Part shown: one piece after another, positions 42,758-52,203 of the stretch | How positions within the stretch are numbered: position 1 is the stretch's first letter | How the letters are laid out: every line of letters starts with the position of its first letter | Source of the DNA: Mytilinidion resinicola | Taxonomy: Eukaryota > Ascomycota > Dothideomycetes > Mytilinidiales > Mytilinidiaceae | Direction: 5' to 3' | Length of the DNA stretch: 64,000 nucleotides | NCBI RefSeq assembly: GCF_010093595.1 | Contig: NW_022985441.1 | Span: forward strand, 1,729,838 to 1,793,837 | Translations under genes and position numbers: made by a program | Notes under the pieces: model-generated | What the model was told of the DNA's origin: nothing | The model's input: only the letters and a program-made list of their open reading frames with translations | Databases searched by the model: none

Positions 42758-45700
42758 GGTTGGTGGCAAAGCTAATATCAAGGCCGTCGCTTAGCCTTTT
42801 TAGCTGCTCCCGTCGACGGTCAGAGATGACTCTGCTATCTGGATTCGTTCCCAACGAAGGGATGATGAGCTGCTGGGTTCTCCGGAGAGAGGGACTTCGG
42901 TAGTCCCACAGAAGAGCAGAGCTTCCGATGCTTGAGTCGTCGACCCAGCAGGTAGGCAAGCAAAGGGGTAGCTCGGTTCAGATGATGACGGCTGTTGCGA
43001 ATGAGCGTGGAGTTTTAGCGTACGGATGTACGGTAAAGTCGGGTCGTCTGCGCCGTGGATACCTCTTCTCAAGCACGGCGTAGACGATGGCGAGATGCTC
43101 ACGGAGAGCCCGGGAGGTCTGCCTCTGCGGGTGTAGGTGTCTAGATTGAATAGTTTTACAAGGCTGGTATTCGCCTCAAGGGTCTTCAGCGGCTATCTAC
43201 GACTAGGTAAGCAATGGCCTTTTAGATGGACACCAAGACTGACTTCGACTCCAGGAAGAGGTATTCCTAGATGCCAATGTTGGACTACGGCGGCAAGTCT
43301 CAAGACTTGTAGCTTTGTCAAAGTTTCCGTTACGGGTTATACAGCCCGCCTCACCGTTATATCCTTGTACACACCAACCAACCACAACTGGAATCTGGAG
43401 CACTCTCAAGCACTACTACAACGGCGGTGTAGTCAAAATATACGTGAGATGAGTGAAAGTGTGGCCAGCCGGCGTCAAAGAAGTGGTAAGGAGAAGCTGT
43501 CCGAGGGTGCTGCAGTGACTTGGTTAAGGTGTCGATATGTCGATTTGTCCCTTCCTAATCGCCCTCCCTTTTGCTGTTCAACTCTAAGTGGTCACCAAAG
43601 TTGAACAAGCCCCGAACAATCCGCAGCAAGCTGGTTTTGCATACAACATACCCAGGGGACCCACGTAGGCCATACCTACCGGTGTGCAGCCGCCATTCAC
43701 TTTGTCGGAGCCACGTTGCAAGGTCGCCCGATTTTAGGGTATGTTGTCTCTGGGACAAGCTCGTCAGCGCGCGAGCATCTCATCTTCATTCGTGGCAGCG
43801 TGTAAAGGCTATCACATCGTAGAACGTCTGCCTTGTGCATCACAAGGTTTAGCCTTGCAGGAGGCTCTCCGCCAGTCATGGTGTTTCGGCGATTGCAAGC
43901 TACAGTAGTCAGCGACCACCCGAATTCTTCAGGACTGAGTCGTACGATGACTTCTCACCGGACGGTGCACATCGAAGCTAGCTCAGGGACATCAATAGGA
44001 GCTTTCTAGTGCCTCGAATCGATGGCGGCCTCTCCTAGCTTCCTAGTAGTGCCCTATGGACTTTGACTACCGGAGTTTAGATCATCAAGACGTTTTGCTC
44101 TGCCTTGCGGCAATCGGCGGGCCCTAGCATGGGTATAAATGGCACGCTGAGCCTCCATGGGCAGACTGCAGGCGTTCTTGACTTTCTTGGGCTATGAATA
44201 AGGAGCCTAAAGTGATAAGGTTGGGCTCAAGAAAGATCCAGCAGCTGGCACTGCTGCGGAGGGGTAGTAAGTCAAAAGAAGCGGCACAACAACACGTGGG
44301 AACTGAACGCCATTTCGTTCTCTACTCGCTGCGGCTTTCTGCACGACATCTGAAAGGGCAAAATCCAATAGACGCTCACGTCAAGGCTGGCCATTTCTCC
44401 TGTAGGCAGTTCGTGTCGGCTGCAGCTCCCACGTTTCCAGTACAGCGGGACCCGATACGCTCTCCACAACCAGGGACACTACTGCTGATCACAGATAGCA
44501 TGAGACGTTCCCCGGGAACTGGCTACGGCTCAGCTACTGGGTCACTCATCAATTTCTATGCAGCAAGGGCTTGTCTGCCGTATCCTTGGCGACAACCTGA
44601 CGACATCGTCATCTACATTCATAGTACCCTTCTTCTGATTGCATTCAACAATTCAAAGCAGCCTCGAGGAATGTGTGAAGGATCCTAGAGGCTCCAGATG
44701 ATCCCACGGCTTTGCACGAAGTAATCAGAAGAATGACAACTCGGTAAAGATCCGTCTTTTCCGTAGTGTGTCAGTGTTCGATTAATCCGCAGCTTTCAGC
44801 CCGTCGGCAACCTAGAACACATCGAAAGCACCAGGTATAGCCTTGGCCTCGATGCTAAAAACGCCAGTCACGAAAGGGGCAAGAGGTGTAACTTGAAAAG
44901 CACGACACCCGTGGGGACAGTTCACGGCAGAGCCGCATTGAAGGGCTGGGTAGCCCCGCTAGTGGTGGAAACCTCGCAGGGAGCGGGAAGCTTGGGAACT
45001 ACGATCTACATATCGCCACTCTCACTGGGGGATAGACCGCCCGAAGCATCAGATGACGCTCTCCCGAATGGTGTTATCGCACGCAGGAGGCTTGGAAAGG
45101 TTCATGCGGATGTGGAGACGGCACGTTTGCGGCGTAGGGCAATGCAGGTATGTCCCGGCGAAGAAAAGACTGACGAACAATGTAGGTTAAGCGATACAGC
45201 TTCGATAGCAGTGCTGGGATTGATGAAGCAGGGTTGATCTGCGCATCGGGGCATGGAGCTGCTCTTGGGACGTTGCCGGCTTTAATTGCACATGCGAAAA
45301 GGAACTATCTGCGTGGGCAACATTTCCAGCACGACTTGTATCTATGGATCCCAGCAGGAAGTGCTGGGTCCGGCTGCAGGGCATGGCATGTGTTGCTCGA
45401 GCCCGGCAGCCAGGACGAGCGGAAGACAGGTTGGGATGGGCATGCTACGGCACCTGCAGCAGCATAGTGAGCCGCGAGAAAAAGCACCGTCATGGACGGG
45501 ATGGCGGCCACTATCAGCAGCAGCCATTAAAAATGCGGCAGGGAGGGGTGAATGCGCCATGAGACGTCCATCTGCCAACCCAGGACGGTTAACAGTTCTT
45601 CAACGCCACGACCCCGCAGTCCATCTGCAGCTCCGCGGACCGGCAGCACCAAGTTTCCAGGCCTTGCATCTAGGCTCGTGCAGTCAATGAAGGGAAGGAG

Positions 45701-46658
45701 GACGATAGCAGTAACACAGCTAGATCGGTGGCTGCGATCGCGGAGGGCGAGCCGTGAATTGCGAATTACATTAGTAGCACACAAGGGCCGACCCGCCCGC
45801 TATGGACGGGAGGCCGATCCGGGGAACAAGTCGGGCTGGCTGTCACTTAAGCAGACATGCCTCTGTTCGACGACTCCACAGCGCCACCAATTCCCGCGCT
45901 TTCGCGTGCCGTGCGGAACCCCCGTTTACACGAACTGGTGACCCACTCATTGTGGTAAGCAATAGTCTCGGGCTCGACGTCGAGGGAATAGACCCTTCCA
46001 TGGGATTCTTTCCTCGGGCGCGTAAAGCGCCTTTTATCGCGAGAAATGCAGTCGGCTAAGGTTGCACTTGAACATGAGCCGTAATCCTCGTATCCATCAA
46101 CCATTAGTGCTATAAATGAAGGTTTGGTTCCTAATCTACTGTTTGCTCACTTGAAAACATCTTACAACGGTAGTTAGATAGCTTTTTTTGGCCGAAGGCA
46201 CGTGACCAACACTCGCCAAAAAATTCCATGTATCTTCTCATAGAATATGCAACTTTAACATTCCGTTACTGCTCACGTCTTTAGAGTTGATGGTTCGCAG
46301 GCCGCAGCATCTGAACATTGGTGGAATGCGAACTTAATGTGCATGAAAGCCCTGTGTGCTACCGGCAGTGGTTGCTGTAGGTGATTGTCATAATCCAACA
46401 GGAATATCTCCAAGAATATACGGGTCTGGTTTCATTACAGCGACTCTAGGTCGATTAGATTTTGCAGTGCGATGGTCTGCCTGAGAGCAGAAAGAATGAC
46501 GGAAGCACAATACCACAGCCACAAGAAATCAGATGGATATAGACAGTGAAAAAAAACACGACGTATATACAAAGCGATTTACGCTACACCCTCCGCTTTA
46601 CAGGTATTTCCAAAAGCTACCCCAGACACCTACCTTTGTATGAACATTCCACATCCCC
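42758..46658. other. 3.9-kb gene-poor interval
   Basis: Upstream of the zinc-finger gene and beyond the 3' end of the membrane-protein gene. Only short open frames are present; the best is 44194-44688 (listed separately). A possible spliced pair around 44893-45470 has a 38-nt intron and no recognisable family, so it is not called. No transposase, reverse transcriptase or terminal repeat was recognised. Confidence 0.45.
44194..44688 (+). CDS. Orphan open frame, 164 codons (doubtful)
   Basis: A 164-codon frame in the gene-poor interval. A TATAAAT lies at about 44131-44137, some 60 nt upstream of the ATG, a plausible promoter distance. The product would be basic, with a hydrophobic C-terminal stretch (IVIYIHSTLLLIAF). 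It has no family motif I recognise, and its composition is not clearly coding. It may be chance. Confidence 0.2.
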   Translation: MNKEPKVIRLGSRKIQQLALLRRGSKSKEAAQQHVGTERHFVLYSLRLSARHLKGQNPIDAHVKAGHFSCRQFVSAAAPTFPVQRDPIRSPQPGTLLLITDSMRRSPGTGYGSATGSLINFYAARACLPYPWRQPDDIVIYIHSTLLLIAFNNSKQPRGMCEGS

Positions 46659-47510
46659 TCACCTCGACCAAATCTCGCCAGTCCCGTTCACCCCAACCAC
46701 AACCAACTTGTCCAACATATCATCGAACCTCTTATTCACCCCATCTACCCCGCTCACCGCCGTCTTGACCATTCCATTCAGCCCACCCGCATCCATCCCC
46801 TTTAGCTGTGCACTCGTCGCATTCGCCCATCCGCTCATTTCCTGTGCCCAATTGCCCAACGATTTTACTGGGTCCCCAATGTCCGTCCTTGTCGCATTTG
46901 CTGCCTTGTTCGCAATATCCGCCATGAGTCCCGGCAGGCCGCGCGATGTACCCTGGCCGTCAGCCGTGAAGGCAGAGACATTAGACGAGGCAAACACCCA
47001 CGTGCGCGCGGTCAAATAAATAATAGGTATCATCATCATTATCATTATGAGAAGGAGCAAGACAATGAGGGCGAGGAGGTTGCGGATCTGTTTCTGAAGC
47101 TTGAATGGATCATGACTCCAGTCTCGCTCCCGGTCTGCATCTCGTCGCTTTTCAGAGATGGGTTTGGAGCCGGCGTATATTTCAATGAGCGGCGGGGCGG
47201 GCTTTCGCTGCGGTTTTGGAGTCGCCATGGGCACGAAGGCTCTGTACTCGCCCCGGTCTTCTGACGTGTTTCCTGGCACGGCGTGGGAGGAGGTTGGGAT
47301 GCGCAGGTCGTGCAGTGTCGGGCGAGAGGAAGGAACAGTGTGGATTGCGTCAATGTCGCCGTCATCTTGTGGGGTATACGTGTGCTCACGTGATGAAGGA
47401 GAGTGTGGCGGGCTGGCGTCATGGTTATAGGAGAGGTGTGTCCTGGAGGAGGCGTTGGCGTTATTGTCGAAGTCGAAGTCAAGGATGGGATCGGGATCTT
47501 TGGGGATCAT
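46659..47510 (-). CDS. Single-pass membrane protein with extracellular-type C-terminal domain
   Basis: 283 aa from ATG 47510. The frame stays open to 47657, but that part begins with TTG and is a Ser/Arg-rich repeat (GRPLSS twice), so it may be untranslated or come from a missed exon. The N-terminal half is disordered and Pro/Ser/His-rich. A basic/polar stretch (DPFKLQKQIRN) precedes one strong membrane helix (LLALIVLLLLIMIMMMIPIIYL). The C-terminal 110 residues contain five Asn-X-Ser/Thr sites (for example NVS, NAT twice, NGT), which fits a lumenal or extracellular side. No enzymatic motif. This architecture recurs in filamentous fungi, without a known function. Confidence 0.65.
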   Translation of the reverse strand: MIPKDPDPILDFDFDNNANASSRTHLSYNHDASPPHSPSSREHTYTPQDDGDIDAIHTVPSSRPTLHDLRIPTSSHAVPGNTSEDRGEYRAFVPMATPKPQRKPAPPLIEIYAGSKPISEKRRDADRERDWSHDPFKLQKQIRNLLALIVLLLLIMIMMMIPIIYLTARTWVFASSNVSAFTADGQGTSRGLPGLMADIANKAANATRTDIGDPVKSLGNWAQEMSGWANATSAQLKGMDAGGLNGMVKTAVSGVDGVNKRFDDMLDKLVVVGVNGTGEIWSR

Positions 47511-48394
47511 GACGGGATGGGAAGAGAGAGGGCGCCCGAAGGAGGTCGTAGAGACGGGGCGGCGGGAGGAGAGAGGGCGACCGAGAGAGCTGGTAGAGGC
47601 GGGCCGGAGGGAGGAGGAGGAAGCCAGGTTGAAATATGAGAACGGTAGGAATGGCAAGGTAGTGCGGCATTTGACTTTGACTCTGATTCTGAATAGAAAA
47701 GACTAACAGCAGCCCCTTAGTTGCACAGGAACCGACGAAATGGCTCTAAGATATGGAAATACATGAAGCTATTGCCCATAGACCAAGCAACTGAACTAAG
47801 AGAACGAGAGCAAGCACCTTGTAATACGGCACCACACACATCTTAAGTCTACCTTCTCCGAAATCAGGCCGAAAATCCCTGCGCCGCCTAAGCAAAAGCG
47901 CAGTTCTGAATCGGCATCTCCATACTTTTGTGAGGCTGTGTTGGTTGTTGGAAGGATTGCGGCGCAAGACCACGAGGCGAAGCCTAGTTGGGTGAAACAT
48001 CAGCGTAATTATATTTAGCAAAGCTCGGACTTGTCAGCTATTGCCGAACAGGACGCCTGATAATCCTCCGAAATCGTATATGTGCGAGCTCGTACTTTCA
48101 CTGAGTGAGATTCTGCATTTGTAGTCGGTTTTACGACTTGGAATATCGAGCGATCTTGACTAATTTCGACACGTTCGACATTGCTTGAAATGCGAAGGAA
48201 TATAGCCATTCTGCGCAACACAGTAAAGCTCAGTCCCGCATGAACATTTACACTTCTAGGCCGTGCTCTCAGCCTCATCCTGGATGTGATGAGGGCTGAT
48301 CTAGAGACCAAGGCGACGTCTTCGCCATCTACCACATGCGCACAGTGTCCTAGGCCTCCTAGTTGACTAGCAGCATGTCGGACTATTCGATAAT
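47511..48394. other. Intergenic region
   Basis: Promoter region of the membrane-protein gene and 3' flank of the TilS-like gene. Nothing further was recognised. Confidence 0.45.
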
Positions 48395-50410
48395 TTATTG
48401 CCAGCCAATGACCTGCTCATCTCTTCCTTTTTTCCTTTCCGGCTTCTCCCATTTCGACAGACTCCTAAAGTGCGACTTCTCTTTTCTAGCGAGCCTGGGA
48501 GCTGGAGCGATATCAATTATTCTTGGCTGTTTTGCTGTTGCAATCGTGATCCTCTCCTTTCTCTCCAATTTCTTTATCTCGTCCGAGACTTGACTGTTAA
48601 GAATGTCCTCGACATGAAGTCCTCCAATGTCAATCTTTTTGTATCGTATTGACCATCTTATTCCGCCTACGAAGTTACGGCTCCCAAGCCTTATACCTAG
48701 CGTTGGTATCGCAATGATCTTTTCGTTACCGTCCGTATCGGTTTTGGTAAGTACAGGAAGCGTTTCCCTGAAGGAAGTAGGTGTTACACTAGTGATGATG
48801 TTCTTAAGCGGTTTCTTTATGTGCGGGAGATCTTTTTCGCTAAAAGGCCGAAGACGAACGGTGTGGTCGGTTGGATTGGCAATGCGAACCCAGAAACGGC
48901 CATCGAACATCTGGTAGCCGGCGCTCGTGGAATCGGTGGCCACAACTGCAGGGTCGATGTTCCTAGGAGGTATAACCAGGAGGGGAGGCGGATCGTTCCC
49001 TTTACTGTATGGCTGTCGGCCAACAGTCCACTCGAACTCTGCTTTCGGAACGCTACCAACCTGACCCGCTGGACTAGGACAGAAGAACGCTCCGCCAACC
49101 GTAAAGGGCCGCGGGGGGGTGGATATCTTCGTCAATTGAAGTATCGGGAAAATAGTGTCCACGGCGAAGTCGAAACGATTGGTCTTAACGACAGGAGCGT
49201 GGCTTACCAGTGTGGCTAGATGTGAAAGTAATTGGGCAGCGAGTGTTCTTGCAAGTTTGTCATCGGTCGCAGCGAGCTTGTCGATCGCAAGTCTAGCTTT
49301 AGAGAAGTTTACTCGTAGAATTCCACCTCGAACGTCCAACCGCAGTTTGCAGAGTTTCAGCAGGCCTTTTTCTATTTCCCTCCCATCTTCAACACGCTCC
49401 TGCATGCGATGAGAGAGACCCACGAGCGACTCCGGTTGTAAAGCTACTGGCAACTGGTGATTTTTAAACACGTGTCGTATTGCATTCCGATCTGTTAGTG
49501 TCTTATCATGGTTTGTCTTGTCCTCTGTCCAAGGCACCTCATTTGCCAGACACGTTGCAATTAGCCTCTCCTTGCGAAATTGAAGCAACGGGCGTATGAT
49601 CTTGATTCCGCCAGTCTCAATCCTGATGGGCTGGCGTTGCCGTCCTTCGGCTGTAGGTACTGGTACTAGGTCCAGCCCTCCACTTTGGTGAACACCATGT
49701 AGTCCATAGCATTCGGGTATCTCCTTCACAGCCTGGATGCCTTGCATGCCTGTCCTAACTCTTCCCACCATCAGCCTCATCAAAAGTGTCTCGGCTTGGT
49801 CGTCGGCGTGGTGGGCAACTAGTATAGAGGGTAGACCATGCTCTCGACAGGCGAGACCTAAGGCCCTATACCTGAACCTTCGGGCTTGTGTTTCGAAATC
49901 GGTCGCCTCGTGCGGATTTTCAGGCCATTGTAGCGGTAATATATGTGAGGACATGCCGGCTGTGCAGATATTAGCTGCCTTGTGCCTTACGCTCGTTGGC
50001 GTAATTCACCATGCTTCCTCAGTTGTTCCGCTACCCATAATGCTTCCTCAGAACTACCCTCCCGGCTCTTATGGTCCACAATGAGCCCTACGCATTCAGG
50101 GAACTTGTCGTATTTCTTTGCAGCGCTGTTACAAAGACTAGCTAGAGCCATGGAGTCAACGCCACCGCTCACCGCGAGGCCTGTATCCCATTAGCACTGT
50201 CTAGCTGTGCTGAGAGCTCCACTCACCAATCCTCGACGCGTCCGTCTTCCTCGCGTAGGGCCATATTGCCACGAAGGCGTCCCAAAACTCTTCAGTGCTT
50301 ATTGGCGCCGCCTTGCTCACATCCTGGCTGTAGGAGCGCGATACAAAGGTGGCATTGCGAGTGCTGGCGCGGAGCTCTCTCGTCAGCCTGAGGCAGTGCG
50401 GCCTCCACAT
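48395..50410 (-). CDS. tRNA(Ile)-lysidine synthetase (TilS/MesJ-like), probably mitochondrial
   Basis: Exons 50410-50227, 50180-50010 and 49959-48395 give 639 aa. TilS enzymes adenylate C34 of tRNA-Ile(CAU) and replace it with lysine, so that the tRNA reads AUA. The PP-loop ATP motif AVSGGVDSMAL (Ser66-Ser71) is assembled across the first intron. Further family blocks are GLIVDHKSREGSS, ARRFRYRALGLAC, ILVAHHADDQAETLLMRLMVGR and IIRPLLQFRKERLI. The N-terminus (RPHCLRLTRELRASTRN) is basic and Ser/Arg-rich like a mitochondrial presequence. The C-terminal 300 residues are poorly conserved. Start is ATG 50410; a TTG precedes it in frame. The gene is divergent from HSP10 with 313 nt between starts. 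Confidence 0.87.
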
Positions 50411-50451
50411 CAATTGCAGCCACCAGCTTACTTACAAACGGTGGGGCAATT

Positions 50452-50464
50452 GAAAGTTCTGGAA
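50452..50464. promoter_or_regulatory. Heat-shock element (GAAnnTTCnnGAA)
   Basis: GAA-AG-TTC-TG-GAA at 50452-50464 exactly matches the three-pentamer consensus bound by Hsf1. Confidence 0.7.
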
Positions 50465-50583
50465 GAACCGCGATGCAAAGGAGCGTGAGGTATGTATATG
50501 TGCAGAAAGATTGATTCGTGATGTTGAATTGACGACGATCCGAGGTCAGGCAAAGCCCCTGTCGGTCTTGGCGCGATTCGAGA

Positions 50584-50596
50584 TTCTGGAATTTTC
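50584..50596. promoter_or_regulatory. Heat-shock element (TTCnnGAAnnTTC)
   Basis: TTC-TG-GAA-TT-TTC at 50584-50596 is a perfect three-unit element, 128 nt upstream of the HSP10 start, and is followed by a GAC half match in register. Confidence 0.75.
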
Positions 50597-50723
50597 TCGA
50601 CAGCAGAATTCAACTCAACACCTCCGACGACGACTTCTGCAACTGCAATCAATTCTCTCTCTCACATCTCAAAACAACGCGCGCATACTCTAGCTACCTA
50701 GTCGAACCGCCAAACCCGCAAAA

Positions 50724-51438
50724 ATGGTGCGCCCCCCGCGTCTCAATCCTCTCATCCATCATATCACCTCATCCGCAACCATCGCTATCCCCAACATCTC
50801 CTTATACTGCCTCTTGCTCCCTCACCCTCTCCCAATATTCACTTCCCCTATACCCCTCCAGCATCAAAAGGCTGAAATGTCTAGACCACCGCCCTCAAAT
50901 CCATCCGCTCGCTCGCTCCCCTCCTCGACCGCGTGCTGGTACAGCGTGTCAAGGCCGAGGCTAAGACCGCTGGTGGCATCTTCCTGCCCGAGAGCGCCGT
51001 AAAAGAGCTGAACGAGGCCAAGGTGCTGGCCGTTGGCCCGGGAGGCTTGGATCGGGATGGGAAGCGGATTGCGCCGAGCGTGAAGCCCGGAGACAAAGTT
51101 TTGATTCCACAGGTGAGTTAAGAATTTTCACTATGTTATACGTTGCTACGTTCTTTCTATGGCTAGGTCGTAGGTGCTTTCGGCTATTCCGGGTGAATTG
51201 TTGAGGAAAAAGAGGCAAACCAGGTTTATCGATGGAGTACCTGGACGCATCATTACATTATTCCATTAGGTCTTTAGAACTCATGACTGACAAAGCACTT
51301 GTAGTACGGCGGCAGCCCAATCAAAGTCGGCGAAGAGGAGTACTCTCTGTTCCGCGATCATGAGTATGGCCCTTCTTCCGCTGTCCAAAATCACACAGTC
51401 CTAACATCCGCAGACTCCTAGCCAAGATAAACGAGTAA
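50724..51438 (+). CDS. HSP10: Mitochondrial 10-kDa chaperonin (GroES/Hsp10)
   Basis: Exons 50724-50726 (only the ATG), 50885-51112, 51305-51363 and 51414-51438 give 104 aa, the standard Hsp10 length. It caps Hsp60 in the mitochondrial matrix during protein folding. Visible signatures are LAPLLDRVLVQRV near the N-terminus, the mobile-loop region KTAGGIFLPE, AVGPGG, KPGDKVLIPQ and the end block DHELLAKINE. The first exon is just the start codon, spliced to ACC ACC GCC; other fungal Hsp10 genes also have an intron right after the ATG. Heat-shock elements lie upstream. Third and fourth junctions restore the E-L-L codons. Confidence 0.95.
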
Positions 51439-52203
51439 ACACATCTTACCCGCCACGTCTCTATACCCTCTCCCGACCAAGCATGTACCCTACCTGTACA
51501 ATACCACGCAACCTACAAATACAGCACATCCAGCCAATCCCATCCGGCGTTTGTTCGGTCTGGAATAGTTTGGGGCATTTTGAAAGCGTCTTGTCTTCCT
51601 CAATTCCCACTCGAAAATCTATAATTAGACGGATCGAAAGAGATAGGAAAGAATAAAACACATCTCTGCTCTATTCGATGAATGCCCCGTGATTCAAACC
51701 ATGTGAAATATCTACGTGCTGTCCAGGCCCGAAGGATCGCTCTTAGAATCGGTGAGAACAATTCCTCGCCACTCCATGAAGTGCCTCAATACACGAGAAA
51801 TGGAAGCCAAAATGGTAGAGAAATGTACATAGATATACTACAGAGCAGTGTCGGTGTACGCTTTCAAGTAAGTGAGGTCGATGAAAGGCTGGTCGACCCT
51901 ACAATTATATCTTTCTCTACACAGGCAGAAAGCCCAGAAATCTTCATCACTTCCCATATACTTCCATTCTACCAGAGCACCTGCAGGATTATGATAGAGA
52001 CTAGACGGCGAAGCAAGATATGCGTTGCCGCAACGTGTGTATTCATTCATTCGTAATTAGCGTAAGCGGTGAGCCGTAGTTAAGTATGTCTGACCAACCT
52101 AAAAGCCGCAAAAAGCCGCAAATAACTACATAGACCCAACCCAAGAACGCCAAACACACTAGAAGTCATTTGCACAAACTTGGCTACATTACCTGCACAG
52201 CGC
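51439..52203. other. Convergent intergenic region
   Basis: 3' flanks of HSP10 and the ankyrin gene. A frame at 51682-52056 lacks family features and is not called. Confidence 0.45.

Larger units (their letters stand above)
50411..50723. promoter_or_regulatory. Divergent TilS/HSP10 promoter with heat-shock elements
   Basis: Compact 313-nt bidirectional promoter carrying two perfect three-unit heat-shock elements (listed below). It joins a chaperonin gene and a tRNA-modification gene, both with predicted mitochondrial products. Confidence 0.65.

Noticed and set aside
44893..45470. Two frames that could be joined by a GTATGT donor and TGTAG acceptor.
   Set aside because: The intron would be only 38 nt, shorter than any other here, and neither half has a recognisable family.
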